From Sandaracinaceae bacterium (lineage in GTDB: Bacteria; Myxococcota_A; Polyangia; Polyangiales; Sandaracinaceae): a stretch of 64,000 nt of DNA. Below the pieces are notes generated by a model, which was given only the letters and a program-made list of their open reading frames with translations, was not told the DNA's origin and ran no database searches. The stretch spans positions 1 through 64,000 of the forward strand of contig JAHBWG010000002.1 of NCBI GenBank assembly GCA_019637095.1. Reading direction: 5' to 3'. Every line of letters begins with the position of its first letter. The first letter of the stretch is position 1. Both the position numbers and the translations under genes were made by a program. Below are positions 17,521 through 25,225 of this stretch, one piece after another.

Positions 17521-18305
17521 GGCCGGTGTCGACTCGGCAGATGGCGTTCGAGGCCGGCGCGGTCGGGATCGTCGCGCTCGCCGTCCTCGCGCTCGCGTCG
17601 CGGCCGCTCGCGATGGCGTTCGTCGTCACGGCGGTCGTGCTCGGGCGCTTCGCGCTCTTCTCGCGCGCGTACCCGGGCCGCTCGCTCGCCGTCGAGCTCG
17701 TCTTCTTCGCGCTCTGCACGGTCGTCGGCGCGGCCAACGATCTGCACACCGTGGTGGTGCGCGGCGTCTATACCTACGCGGTCCCCACCGAGCTCGCCGC
17801 GGGGCCCGCGATCCCGCTGTGGATGCTCCTCTTCTGGGGCGCGATCCTGCGCTTCGTGTTCGCGCTCACGGGCTGGGCGCGGCTCGACCCTCCCGCCGCG
17901 GGGCGCGTGGTCCTCGGGCGCCGCTCGCCGGTCCGCACGCTCGCGCTCGTCGGGCTCGTGGTGCTCGGCACGCGCGCGTCCGTGTTCGCCTTCTACGCGG
18001 ACCCCCTCCTGTCGTGGCTCCCCTTCGCGGTCGGGCTCGTCGTCTACGCGCTCGCCGGCGGCGCGACGCGCCACGACGCGTGGTTGGCGGCCATCGCGCT
18101 CGTCGCCGGGCCGCTCGTCGAGGCGCTCTTCATCCAGCTCGCCGGGCTGCACGCCTACGCGCTCGGCTGGCTCGCCGGCGTGCCTCTCTGGATCGTCCTC
18201 TGGTGGGCGCTCGCGACGTGGATCGTGAAGGACGCCGGCGCGCTCGCCTACGCCGCGATCGAGCGCGCGCTGGCCTCCTCGGGCGCGTCGAGCTCCGCCG
18301 CGTGA
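17517..18305 (+). CDS. Polytopic membrane protein of unknown family
   Basis: A 262-residue hydrophobic protein, third in the TetR-radical SAM operon. The GTG at 17517 overlaps the upstream stop; a GTG at 17526 or ATG at 17541 is also possible. About seven transmembrane segments are visible, for example FEAGAVGIVALAVLALAS, FFALCTVVGAAND and WMLLFWGAILRFVFALTG. Conserved-looking polar positions within membranes (GVYTYAVPTEL, WGAILRF) hint at an enzyme rather than a simple anchor. Arrangement loosely recalls carotenoid or lipid membrane enzymes, but I do not recognise it. Its last 58 bases overlap the convergent ctaA gene. Confidence 0.72.
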   Translation: MRPVSTRQMAFEAGAVGIVALAVLALASRPLAMAFVVTAVVLGRFALFSRAYPGRSLAVELVFFALCTVVGAANDLHTVVVRGVYTYAVPTELAAGPAIPLWMLLFWGAILRFVFALTGWARLDPPAAGRVVLGRRSPVRTLALVGLVVLGTRASVFAFYADPLLSWLPFAVGLVVYALAGGATRHDAWLAAIALVAGPLVEALFIQLAGLHAYALGWLAGVPLWIVLWWALATWIVKDAGALAYAAIERALASSGASSSAA

Positions 18306-19138
18306 ACGACGCGCAGGCGCAGCCACACGACGGAGGCGAACAGGGCGATCCCCGCCCCGAGGTGGAGCGTGACGATCCACGGCTCGAGCGCGCTGGTCAC
18401 GCTCGCGATCCCGAGCGCGATCTGGGCGAGCACGAGGAGGCTCGCCCCGAGCGCGACGGGCCGCAGGGCGCGGCACGCGCGGGCGCGGAGCGTCACGACG
18501 CTCGTGACGATCACGACGAGCCCGACGCCCACGGCGGCGGCGCGGTGGAGCATCTGGAGCCGGCCGAGGTCCCAGCCCGGCAGCCAGAGCCCGGCGCAGG
18601 TGATCGGATCGACGCCGCACGCGGTGCCCGCGTCGGCGTGCCGGACCATCGCCCCGAGCACGCACTGGGAGAAGACGAGCACGCCCGCGAGCCCCGCCCA
18701 GCGCGCCACCGGCTCGGGCGCGAGGATGCGCGGCGCGCCCTGGCGCGCGAGCCAGAGGAGCAGCGAGAGGAACGCGAACGCCGTCGCGAGGTGCGCGGTG
18801 GACACCGGCGGCGGCAGCTCGAGCACCACCGTCAGCCCGCCCAGGATCCCTTGGGCGATGACCAGCGCGACGGCGCCGAGCCCCGCCGCCCGCAGCACGC
18901 CGCCGCGGCGCCAGGCGGCGACCGAGAGCGCGAGGGTGAGCACGCCGACGAGCGTGCCGAGCATCCGGTGCGAGTGCTCGAAGAGCACGCCGCCGACCAT
19001 CTCGGGCATCCACTCGCCGTGACAGGTGGGCCAGTCGGGGCAGGCGAGCGATGACTCGGTGGCGTGGACGACCCCCCCGAGGACCATGAGACAGAAGGTG
19101 AGCGCGGCGGTCGCGAGGGCGAGGCGGCGTGCGAGCAT
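18248..19138 (-). CDS. ctaA: Heme A synthase, COX15/CtaA family
   Basis: A 296-residue, roughly eight-helix membrane protein that converts heme O to heme A for aa3-type oxidases. The four heme-coordinating His motifs are visible in helices: FEHSHRMLG, VSTAHLATAF, LQMLHRAAAVGVG and WIVTLHLGAGI. The cysteine pair of the extracellular loop is in LACPDWPTCHG. No cox genes are adjacent. The C-terminal codons overlap the convergent membrane protein gene by 58 bases. An FNR-like site lies 33 bases upstream, which would fit repression of an aerobic gene when oxygen falls. Confidence 0.93.
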   Translation of the reverse strand: MLARRLALATAALTFCLMVLGGVVHATESSLACPDWPTCHGEWMPEMVGGVLFEHSHRMLGTLVGVLTLALSVAAWRRGGVLRAAGLGAVALVIAQGILGGLTVVLELPPPVSTAHLATAFAFLSLLLWLARQGAPRILAPEPVARWAGLAGVLVFSQCVLGAMVRHADAGTACGVDPITCAGLWLPGWDLGRLQMLHRAAAVGVGLVVIVTSVVTLRARACRALRPVALGASLLVLAQIALGIASVTSALEPWIVTLHLGAGIALFASVVWLRLRVVHAAELDAPEEASARSIAA

Positions 19139-19170
19139 GCGCCTCCGTACCGTCCACGCGGCCGGTCCGC

Positions 19171-19184
19171 TTGATCGAGGTCAA
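19171..19184 (-). promoter_or_regulatory. FNR-like box upstream of ctaA
   Basis: On the plus strand TTGAT-CGAG-GTCAA matches the FNR consensus TTGAT-N4-ATCAA at all but one base. Its centre is about 39 bases upstream of the ctaA start, between ctaA and the GNAT stop codon. Spacing and motif resemble the palindrome before the 13.3-14.3 kb radical SAM gene. Binding is inferred. Confidence 0.45.
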
Positions 19185-19200
19185 CTCCTGAGCGGGGGGC

Positions 19201-19674
19201 TCATGGGAGATCGAGTCGCAGGTGGATGACGGGCGCCGGCCCGAACCCGCGGTCCGCGAGGAAGCTCAACAGCTCTCGCTGGCTCCAGGAGACCTGCGTC
19301 TCGAGGTGCTCGACGTGGAGCGCACGGAGGTTCATCTCCAGTTGGCGCATCATTGCTTCTCCGACGTTCCTTCCGCGAAAGCGCGGGTCGACGCCGATGG
19401 AGTCGATGACCGCCGAGGGCTCGACGCGGCCGAACTCACCATAGTTGAGCTGGGTCAACACGAACCCCACGACGTGACCGTCGATCAGCGCGACCAGGCT
19501 CGTCGCGAGCCTCGCGTCGTCGAGCGCGCGCCGGACCTTGGCCTCGTAGTACTCGCGCCGCGAGCGGCCCATCGACTCTCGATCGATGCGGACGATCGCG
19601 TCCAGATCCTGGGTTGCGAGGGTGCGTACGAGGATGGCGTCGGTGGCGAGGGCGCCCGGCTCCAGTTCTTCCAT
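19201..19674 (-). CDS. GNAT-family N-acetyltransferase
   Basis: A 157-residue protein. The ATG at 19674 has an AAGGAGA ribosome site just upstream, so it is preferred over the ATG at 19716. GNAT signatures are the central strand pair VALIDGHVVGFVLTQLNYGEFG and the acetyl-CoA loop IGVDPRFRGRNVGEAMMRQL. The acceptor is unknown. It is divergent from the benzoyl-CoA reductase operon and shares its short promoter region, so a link to aromatic acid metabolism is possible. A GNAT (BadL) is reported near the benzoate genes of Rhodopseudomonas palustris, but orthology is not shown here. Confidence 0.85.
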   Translation of the reverse strand: MEELEPGALATDAILVRTLATQDLDAIVRIDRESMGRSRREYYEAKVRRALDDARLATSLVALIDGHVVGFVLTQLNYGEFGRVEPSAVIDSIGVDPRFRGRNVGEAMMRQLEMNLRALHVEHLETQVSWSQRELLSFLADRGFGPAPVIHLRLDLP

Positions 19675-19712
19675 GGGGTCTCCTTGGGTGCGATGTGCGT
19701 TCGCTCCCGACG

Positions 19713-19728
19713 ACACGTACGCACGTGT
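19713..19728. promoter_or_regulatory. Perfect palindrome in the divergent GNAT / benzoyl-CoA operon promoter
   Basis: ACACGT-ACGC-ACGTGT is a perfect 6-bp inverted repeat in the 80-base region between the two divergent starts, 27 bases before the had start. Such a repeat is a typical operator size for a dimeric regulator. No regulator gene is adjacent, so the binder would be encoded elsewhere. Confidence 0.45.
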
Positions 19729-19754
19729 GTAGAACGGGAAAGACGGGGAGGATG

Positions 19755-20840
19755 ATGCAGGTCCAAGCGTGGCAGATGGTGGCGCCGGGGGCGCCGCTCG
19801 AGCGGGTCGCGCGCGAGGTCGATGAGCGCGCGCTGCCCGGGGACCGCGTGCTCGTCGAGGTCGCGGGGTGCGGGGTCTGCCACACGGACCTCGGCTTCCT
19901 CTACGAGGGCGTCCGCACGCGACACCCGCTGCCGCTCACGCTCGGGCACGAGATCGCGGGGCGCGTCGTGGCGGCCGGCGCGGACGGAGCGGACCTCTTG
20001 GGGCGCGCCGTCGTGGTGCCCGCGGTCGTGCCGTGCGGGCGCTGCGACGCCTGCCGCGCCGGGCGCGGCGCGATCTGCCCGCGGCAGTTCTTCCCGGGCA
20101 ACGACGATCACGGCGGCTTCGCCTCGCATGTCGTGGTGCCGAGCCGTGGGCTCTCCGTCGTCGATGAGGCGCGGCTCGCGGCGGCGAACGTCTCGCTCGC
20201 CTCGCTCAGCGTCGTCGCGGACGCCGTCAGCACGCCCTACCAGGCGATCGTCGACGCGGGCCTCGCGCCCGGCGACCTCGCGGTCTTCGTCGGCGCCGGC
20301 GGCGTCGGCGGCTTCGGCGTCCAGCTCGCGGCCGCGCTCGGGGCGCGCGTCGTCGCCCTCGACGTCGACGCGGGGCGCCTCGATCGCTTGCTCGGCGCCA
20401 CGCTGCGGCTCGACGCGGCCGGTGACCCGCGCGCGATCCGTGGACACGTCGCCGACTTCGCGAAGCGCGAGGGCGTCGGGTCGCGCGGCTGGAGGATCTT
20501 CGAGACGTCGGGGAGCCCCAAGGGGCAAGAGCTCGCGTTCGGCCTGCTCGGCCCGGGCGCGCACCTCGGCGTCGTGGGCTTCACGCGCGAGAAGGTGTCC
20601 GTGCGCCTCAGCAACCTGATGGCGTTCGACGCGACGGCGCGCGGGACGTGGGGCTGCGCGCCGGAGCACTACCCGGCGATCGTCGAGCTGGTCCTGAGCG
20701 GCCGGGTCGTGCTCGGGCCCTTCGTGGAGGAGCGATCGCTCGGGGACGCGCCCCGTGTGCTGGAGGCGCTCCGGCGCCACGAGCTGACCCGGCGGCCCGT
20801 CCTCGTGCCGGACTTCGATCGAGAGGAGAGCGAACGATGA
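19755..20840 (+). CDS. had: 6-hydroxycyclohex-1-ene-1-carbonyl-CoA dehydrogenase
   Basis: A 361-residue zinc-dependent medium-chain dehydrogenase, oxidising the hydroxyl acyl-CoA formed in anaerobic benzoyl-CoA degradation, with NAD+. Visible are the catalytic zinc motif AGCGVCHTDLGF, GHEIAGRV, the four-Cys structural zinc loop PCGRCDACRAGRGAIC, and the Rossmann loop GAGGVGGFG. The N-terminus and blocks such as SVVADAVSTPYQAIV and VRLSNLMAFDA closely resemble Thauera Had as I remember it. The ATG at 19755 is chosen by that alignment; an ATG one codon earlier is possible. It is the first gene of a seven-gene operon, overlapping oah by ATGA. Confidence 0.92.
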   Translation: MQVQAWQMVAPGAPLERVAREVDERALPGDRVLVEVAGCGVCHTDLGFLYEGVRTRHPLPLTLGHEIAGRVVAAGADGADLLGRAVVVPAVVPCGRCDACRAGRGAICPRQFFPGNDDHGGFASHVVVPSRGLSVVDEARLAAANVSLASLSVVADAVSTPYQAIVDAGLAPGDLAVFVGAGGVGGFGVQLAAALGARVVALDVDAGRLDRLLGATLRLDAAGDPRAIRGHVADFAKREGVGSRGWRIFETSGSPKGQELAFGLLGPGAHLGVVGFTREKVSVRLSNLMAFDATARGTWGCAPEHYPAIVELVLSGRVVLGPFVEERSLGDAPRVLEALRRHELTRRPVLVPDFDREESER

Positions 20841-21934
20841 GCCATTTCTCTTTCGTGGATCACGACCTGGTCCCCGAGCACCGCTTCGACGACCGCGTGC
20901 GCTTCGAGCGGCGCCCCGTGCGCACGCCCGACGGCGCGGTCGCCGAGGGCCTCTACGCCGCCTGGATCACGCTGGACAACCCCGCGCAGCACAACAGCTA
21001 CACGACGCGGATGGTGAAGGACGTGATCCTCGCGTTCCGCGCGGCCTCGAACATGCGCGACGTGGTCGCGGTCGTGTTCACCGGGGCGGGCGACAAGGCG
21101 TTTTGCACCGGTGGCAACACGAAGGAGTACGCCGAGTACTACGCGGGCCGGCCGGGCGAGTACGCGCAGTACATGCGCCTCTTCAACGACATGGTCAGCG
21201 CCATCCTCACCTGCGACAAGCCGGTGATCTGCCGGGTCAACGGGATGCGCATCGCCGGCGGCCAGGAGATCGGGATGGCCTGCGACCTGACGATCGCGAG
21301 CGACCTGGCGCGGTTCGGGCAGGCCGGGCCCAAGCACGGCTCCGCGCCGGATGGCGGCTCGACGGACTTCCTCCCGCTCTTCGTGGGGATCGAGCACTCG
21401 ATGACGAGCGGCGCGCTCTGCGTCGCGTGGAGCGCGCACAAGGCGCACCGGCTCGGGCTGATCACCGAGCACGTGCCCGCGCTGCGCGTCGACGGGGAGC
21501 TCGTGCCCAACCCGATGGTGGTGACGGACCGCTGGATCGAGCGCGGGCGCATCGTCTTCGGCGAGGACCGCACGGGCGAGGAGCGCGAGGCGGCCAAGGC
21601 GCTGCTCGCGCGCGGCGAGGTGGATCTGTCGGCGCTCGACGCGGCGGTCGACCGCGCGCTGACCGGGTTCCTGATGACGATGCCGAGCTGCGTCGAGAAG
21701 ACGCTGGGCTCGCTGCGCAAGCACAAGCTCGAGCACTGGGATCGGAACCGCGAGAGCAACCGCGCGTGGCTCGCGCTCAACATGATGACCGAGGCGCGCG
21801 CGGGCTTCCGCGCCTTCAACGAGGGCCCGCGCGAGCGGCGCGAGCCCGACTTCGTGGGGCTCCGGCGGCGGCTCGCGCGCGGCGAGACGTGGGGCCCCGA
21901 GCTCATCGAGGCGATCCTGCCGAAGGAGGGCTGA
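20837..21934 (+). CDS. oah: 6-oxocyclohex-1-ene-1-carbonyl-CoA hydrolase (ring-opening)
   Basis: A 365-residue crotonase-superfamily enzyme that adds water and cleaves the alicyclic ring to give 3-hydroxypimelyl-CoA. Hallmarks are SFVDHDLVPEHRF at the N-terminus, the oxyanion-hole segments FTGAGDKAFCTGGNTKEYAE and CRVNGMRIAGGQEIGMACD, and GPKHGSAPDGGSTDFLPLF. These features and the length beyond ordinary enoyl-CoA hydratases mark the Oah/BamA family, itself a marker of anaerobic aromatic degradation. The start overlaps the had stop. Assignment is strong from motifs and operon context. Confidence 0.94.
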   Translation: MSHFSFVDHDLVPEHRFDDRVRFERRPVRTPDGAVAEGLYAAWITLDNPAQHNSYTTRMVKDVILAFRAASNMRDVVAVVFTGAGDKAFCTGGNTKEYAEYYAGRPGEYAQYMRLFNDMVSAILTCDKPVICRVNGMRIAGGQEIGMACDLTIASDLARFGQAGPKHGSAPDGGSTDFLPLFVGIEHSMTSGALCVAWSAHKAHRLGLITEHVPALRVDGELVPNPMVVTDRWIERGRIVFGEDRTGEEREAAKALLARGEVDLSALDAAVDRALTGFLMTMPSCVEKTLGSLRKHKLEHWDRNRESNRAWLALNMMTEARAGFRAFNEGPRERREPDFVGLRRRLARGETWGPELIEAILPKEG

Positions 21935-21973
21935 GATGGGAGGCTCTCGTCGGCCGATGGGTGGAGGGATCCG

Positions 21974-22729
21974 GTGAGCGTCCGGGTCGAGACCTCGCAC
22001 GAGGGCGCGGTGCTCCGGCTCGTGCTCGACGCGCCGCCGGCGAACGTGCTCGACGCCGCGAGCATCGACGCGCTCGCCGACGCGGTCCGCGCGGCGAGCG
22101 CGCGCGTCATGCTCGTCGTGTTCGACCACGAGGGGCCGCACTTCTCGTACGGCGCGAGCGTCGCCGAGCACCGGCGCGCCGAGGCGCCGGCCATGCTCAC
22201 GCGCTTCCACGGCCTGTTCCGCCTCCTGCTCGAGCGGGCGATCCCGACCGCCGCGCTCGTGCGCGGCCGGTGCCTCGGCGGTGGGCTCGAGCTCGCCTCG
22301 TTCTGTACCTGGCTCGCCGCCGCGCCCGGCGCCTCCTTCGGACAGCCCGAGGTCAAGCTCGCCGTGTTCCCGCCGATGGCCTCGATCCTCCTGCCGTGGC
22401 GGATCGGCGGCGGCGCCGCGCTCGATCTGTGCGTCTCGGGTCGGACGATCGACGCCGCGGAGGCGGCGCGCGTCGGCCTCGTGACGCGGCTCGCCGACGA
22501 TCCGCGCGCGTGGCTCGACGGCTTCTTCGCCGAGCACCTCGCGCCTGGATCCGCGGCGGCCCTGCGGTTCGCGGAGCGCGCCGCGCGCGCCGACCTCGCC
22601 GCCGCGCTCGACGCGCGCCTGCCCGCCCTCGAGCGGCTCTACCTCGACGAGCTCATGGCGACCCACGACGCCGAGGAAGGCCTGCGGGCGTTCCTCGCGA
22701 AGGAGGCCCCGCGCTATGCACACCGCTGA
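21974..22729 (+). CDS. dch: Cyclohexa-1,5-diene-1-carbonyl-CoA hydratase
   Basis: A 251-residue enoyl-CoA hydratase-family protein starting at GTG 21974. It contains LDAPPANVLDAASIDAL, the oxyanion segment FSYGASVAEHRR and VRGRCLGGGLELASFC. In this operon it is expected to hydrate the dienoyl-CoA product of benzoyl-CoA reductase before Had oxidises it. The SYGASV and EHRR blocks fit Dch rather than general crotonases, though the call also rests on position. The stop overlaps the bcrC start by 14 bases. Confidence 0.9.
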   Translation: MSVRVETSHEGAVLRLVLDAPPANVLDAASIDALADAVRAASARVMLVVFDHEGPHFSYGASVAEHRRAEAPAMLTRFHGLFRLLLERAIPTAALVRGRCLGGGLELASFCTWLAAAPGASFGQPEVKLAVFPPMASILLPWRIGGGAALDLCVSGRTIDAAEAARVGLVTRLADDPRAWLDGFFAEHLAPGSAAALRFAERAARADLAAALDARLPALERLYLDELMATHDAEEGLRAFLAKEAPRYAHR

Positions 22730-23912
22730 CGCGCCCGACCCCACGAGCGGAGCGCTCGGGCCGATCCTCGCGCGCGCCGACGCGCTCTATCACGACCTCA
22801 CGCTGTCCGCGGTGCGCGAGCACAAGGAGGCGCACGGCGCCAAGGCCATCGGCTGCCTCCCGATCTGGGCGCCGCGCGAGCTCGTCGACGCCGCCGGGAT
22901 GCTCCCGGTCGGCCTGCACGGCGCGGGCGATCGCGTCGAGGTGATCCGCGGCGACGCGTACTTCCAGTCGTACATCTGCCAGATCCCGCGCAGCACGATC
23001 GAGGTCGCGCTCACCGGCCGCTACGACCTGCTCGACGGGTTCCTCTTCCCCGCGATCTGCGACGTGATCCGCAACCTCAGCGGGATGTGGAAGATCCTCT
23101 TCCCCGGGAAGCTCTCGCGCTACGTCGACGTCCCGCAGAACTTCGATCCGGCCGTCGGCGGCGCGTTCTTCGCGCGCGAGCTGCGCGCCCTCGCGGAGGA
23201 TCTCTCGGCGCTCTCGGGGCGCCCGGTCACCGACGAGGCGCTCCACGCGTCCATCGCGCGCTACGACGAGAACCGCCGCGCGATCGGCGAGCTGATGGCG
23301 CTGCGCGAGCGCGCGCCGCACAAGGCGACCGCCTCGGAGAGCTACCTCGTCATCCGCGCCGGCGACGTCTTGCCGGTCGAGGAGCACACCGCGTTCGTGC
23401 GCGCGTACGTCGCCGCGGCGGAGGCCTCGGACCGCAAGCCGCGCGACCACACCCGCGTCGTCGTGACGGGCGCGTTCTGCGAGCAGCCGCCGCTCGGCCT
23501 CATCCGCACGCTCGAGCGCGCCGGCACGTACATCGTGTGGGACGACATGACGCTCGGCGCGCGCTGGCCCGAGGGCGACGTCGAGGGGGAGGACCCCGAT
23601 CCGTTCGTCGCGCTCGCGCGCGCGTACATCGCCCGCTCGCCCGCGACCGCGAGCCGCTACGAGCCCAGCGGCGAGAAGGGCGTGCCGCTCGCGCGGCTCA
23701 CGCACAAGTCGCGCGCGGAGGGCGTGATCTTCGCGGCGCCGAGCTTCTGCGATCCGGCGCTGCTCGATCAGCCGATGCTCACGGGCGCGCTCGACCGCGA
23801 GGGGGTGCCGTGGACGGCGTTCAAGTACGCCGAGAACCTCGGCCAGTTCCAGGTGATCCGCGAGCAGGCGGGGACGTTCGCCGACTCGATTCGACTGTGG
23901 AGCGACCGATGA
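22716..23912 (+). CDS. bcrC: Benzoyl-CoA reductase subunit C (class I, ATP-dependent)
   Basis: A 398-residue HgdB/FldB-related subunit. With BcrB it carries the iron-sulfur and substrate site that reduces benzoyl-CoA to the 1,5-dienoyl-CoA. Recognisable blocks include AIGCLPIWAPRELVDAAGML, YICQIPRSTIEVAL, FPAICDVIRNLSGMW, VVTGAFCEQPPLG and IWDD-type segments. Cysteines in GCLP, FPAICD, GAFCEQPP and PSFCDP are candidate cluster ligands. It overlaps dch at its start and bcrB at its stop (ATGA), so expression is tightly coupled. Confidence 0.93.
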   Translation: MHTADAPDPTSGALGPILARADALYHDLTLSAVREHKEAHGAKAIGCLPIWAPRELVDAAGMLPVGLHGAGDRVEVIRGDAYFQSYICQIPRSTIEVALTGRYDLLDGFLFPAICDVIRNLSGMWKILFPGKLSRYVDVPQNFDPAVGGAFFARELRALAEDLSALSGRPVTDEALHASIARYDENRRAIGELMALRERAPHKATASESYLVIRAGDVLPVEEHTAFVRAYVAAAEASDRKPRDHTRVVVTGAFCEQPPLGLIRTLERAGTYIVWDDMTLGARWPEGDVEGEDPDPFVALARAYIARSPATASRYEPSGEKGVPLARLTHKSRAEGVIFAAPSFCDPALLDQPMLTGALDREGVPWTAFKYAENLGQFQVIREQAGTFADSIRLWSDR

Positions 23913-25225
23913 CGAGCGAGGCCGACGCGATCCAGAAGGAACCGAGCATGCTCGTGCAGAAGGCGATGATCGCCGAGCACTACGAGAAGCTCGCGCACGC
24001 GAAGGAGCTCGGCAAGAAGGTCGTCTACACCTTCGTGCCCGGGAACCTCACGGAGCTGATGAACGCGTTCGACGTGCTCCCGGTGTACCCGGAGATCAAC
24101 GCGCTCTCGTCGGCGATGCGCCAGAAGGCGGGGCGCTACATCGCCGAGGCGGAGCGGCTCGGCCACTCCGAGGACGTGTGCACGTACGTGAAGTGCGACA
24201 TCGGGATGAAGCGGCAGGGCAACGTCGGTCCGACGGGGCAGCCGCTGCCGCCCCCGGACCTTCTCTTGCTGTCGTACACCGGCTGCTTCACGTTCATGAA
24301 GTGGTTCGAGCTCCTCCGCGAGGAGTACGGCTGCCCGGTGGTGATGCTCCACACGCCCTACCAGGGCGACGGCGAGATCACCGACAACATGCGCCGCTAC
24401 GTGGTCGAGCAGCTCGAGCGCGAGGTGATCCCCGCGTTCGAGCGGCTGACCGGGACGCGCTACGACGAGGACCGCCTGAAGGCGGCGATGGCCAAGAGCG
24501 CCCAGGCCGAGGACGACATGGTCGCGGTGCTCGAGTCGGCCAAGCACCGCCCGTCGCCGATCGACGCGTACTTCGGCGGCGTCTACTACATCGGCCCGAT
24601 GTTCACCGCGTTCCGCGGGACGGCCGGGGCGGCGGAGTACTACGCGCAGCTGCGGCGCGAGGTCGGGGGGCGCGTCGCGTCGGGTGAGGGCCCGATCACG
24701 CCCGAGGGCCCGATGGGCGAGCAGCGCTATCGGCTCGTCGTGGAGGGGCCGCCGAACTGGACCAACTTCCGCGAGCTCTGGCGGATGTTCCACGAGGAGG
24801 GCGCGGTGGTCGTCGCGAGCTCCTACACGAAGGTCGGCGGGTTCTACGACCAGGGCTTCCGCCACGACGCGTCGCGGCCGCTCGAGTCGCTCGCCGACTA
24901 CTGCATGGGCTGTTACACGAACCGGAGCCTCCCGCAGCGCCTGGACCTGCTCGAGCGCTACGTGCGCGACTACGAGGCGGACGGGCTGCTCATCAACTCG
25001 GTCAAGAGCTGCAACTCGTTCTCCGCGGGGCAGCTCCTCTTGCTGCGCGAGATCGAGAAGCGCACGGGCCGGCCCGCGGGCTTCATCGAGACGGACCTCG
25101 TCGACCGCCGCTACTTCAGCGCGGCCAACGTGAAGAACCGCATCGAGAGCTACCTCCAGATGATCGGCGAGAAGCGGCGCTCGCGCGGCGCGCGCGGCGC
25201 GCGCGGCGAGGAGGTGCGGCCATGA
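23909..25225 (+). CDS. bcrB: Benzoyl-CoA reductase subunit B
   Basis: A 438-residue partner of BcrC in the catalytic half of the enzyme. Candidate cluster and substrate-site cysteines are in EDVCTYVKCDIG, LSYTGCFTFMKWF, DYCMGCYTNRSLP and INSVKSCNSFSAGQ. Length and order fit the Thauera/Rhodopseudomonas type rather than the shorter-subunit Bzd type. The C-terminus carries an odd tail RRSRGARGARGEE, encoded by a perfect three-copy 9-bp repeat, beyond the usual end of the subunit. It overlaps bcrA by ATGA. Confidence 0.93.
   Translation: MTSEADAIQKEPSMLVQKAMIAEHYEKLAHAKELGKKVVYTFVPGNLTELMNAFDVLPVYPEINALSSAMRQKAGRYIAEAERLGHSEDVCTYVKCDIGMKRQGNVGPTGQPLPPPDLLLLSYTGCFTFMKWFELLREEYGCPVVMLHTPYQGDGEITDNMRRYVVEQLEREVIPAFERLTGTRYDEDRLKAAMAKSAQAEDDMVAVLESAKHRPSPIDAYFGGVYYIGPMFTAFRGTAGAAEYYAQLRREVGGRVASGEGPITPEGPMGEQRYRLVVEGPPNWTNFRELWRMFHEEGAVVVASSYTKVGGFYDQGFRHDASRPLESLADYCMGCYTNRSLPQRLDLLERYVRDYEADGLLINSVKSCNSFSAGQLLLLREIEKRTGRPAGFIETDLVDRRYFSAANVKNRIESYLQMIGEKRRSRGARGARGEEVRP
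25182..25208 (+). repeat. Three-copy 9-bp tandem repeat at the bcrB 3' end
   Basis: The unit CGCGCGGCG occurs three times without a mismatch and encodes an Arg/Gly/Ala tail. It lies just before the bcrA ribosome site and start, so copy-number change would alter only the tail. Confidence 0.7.
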
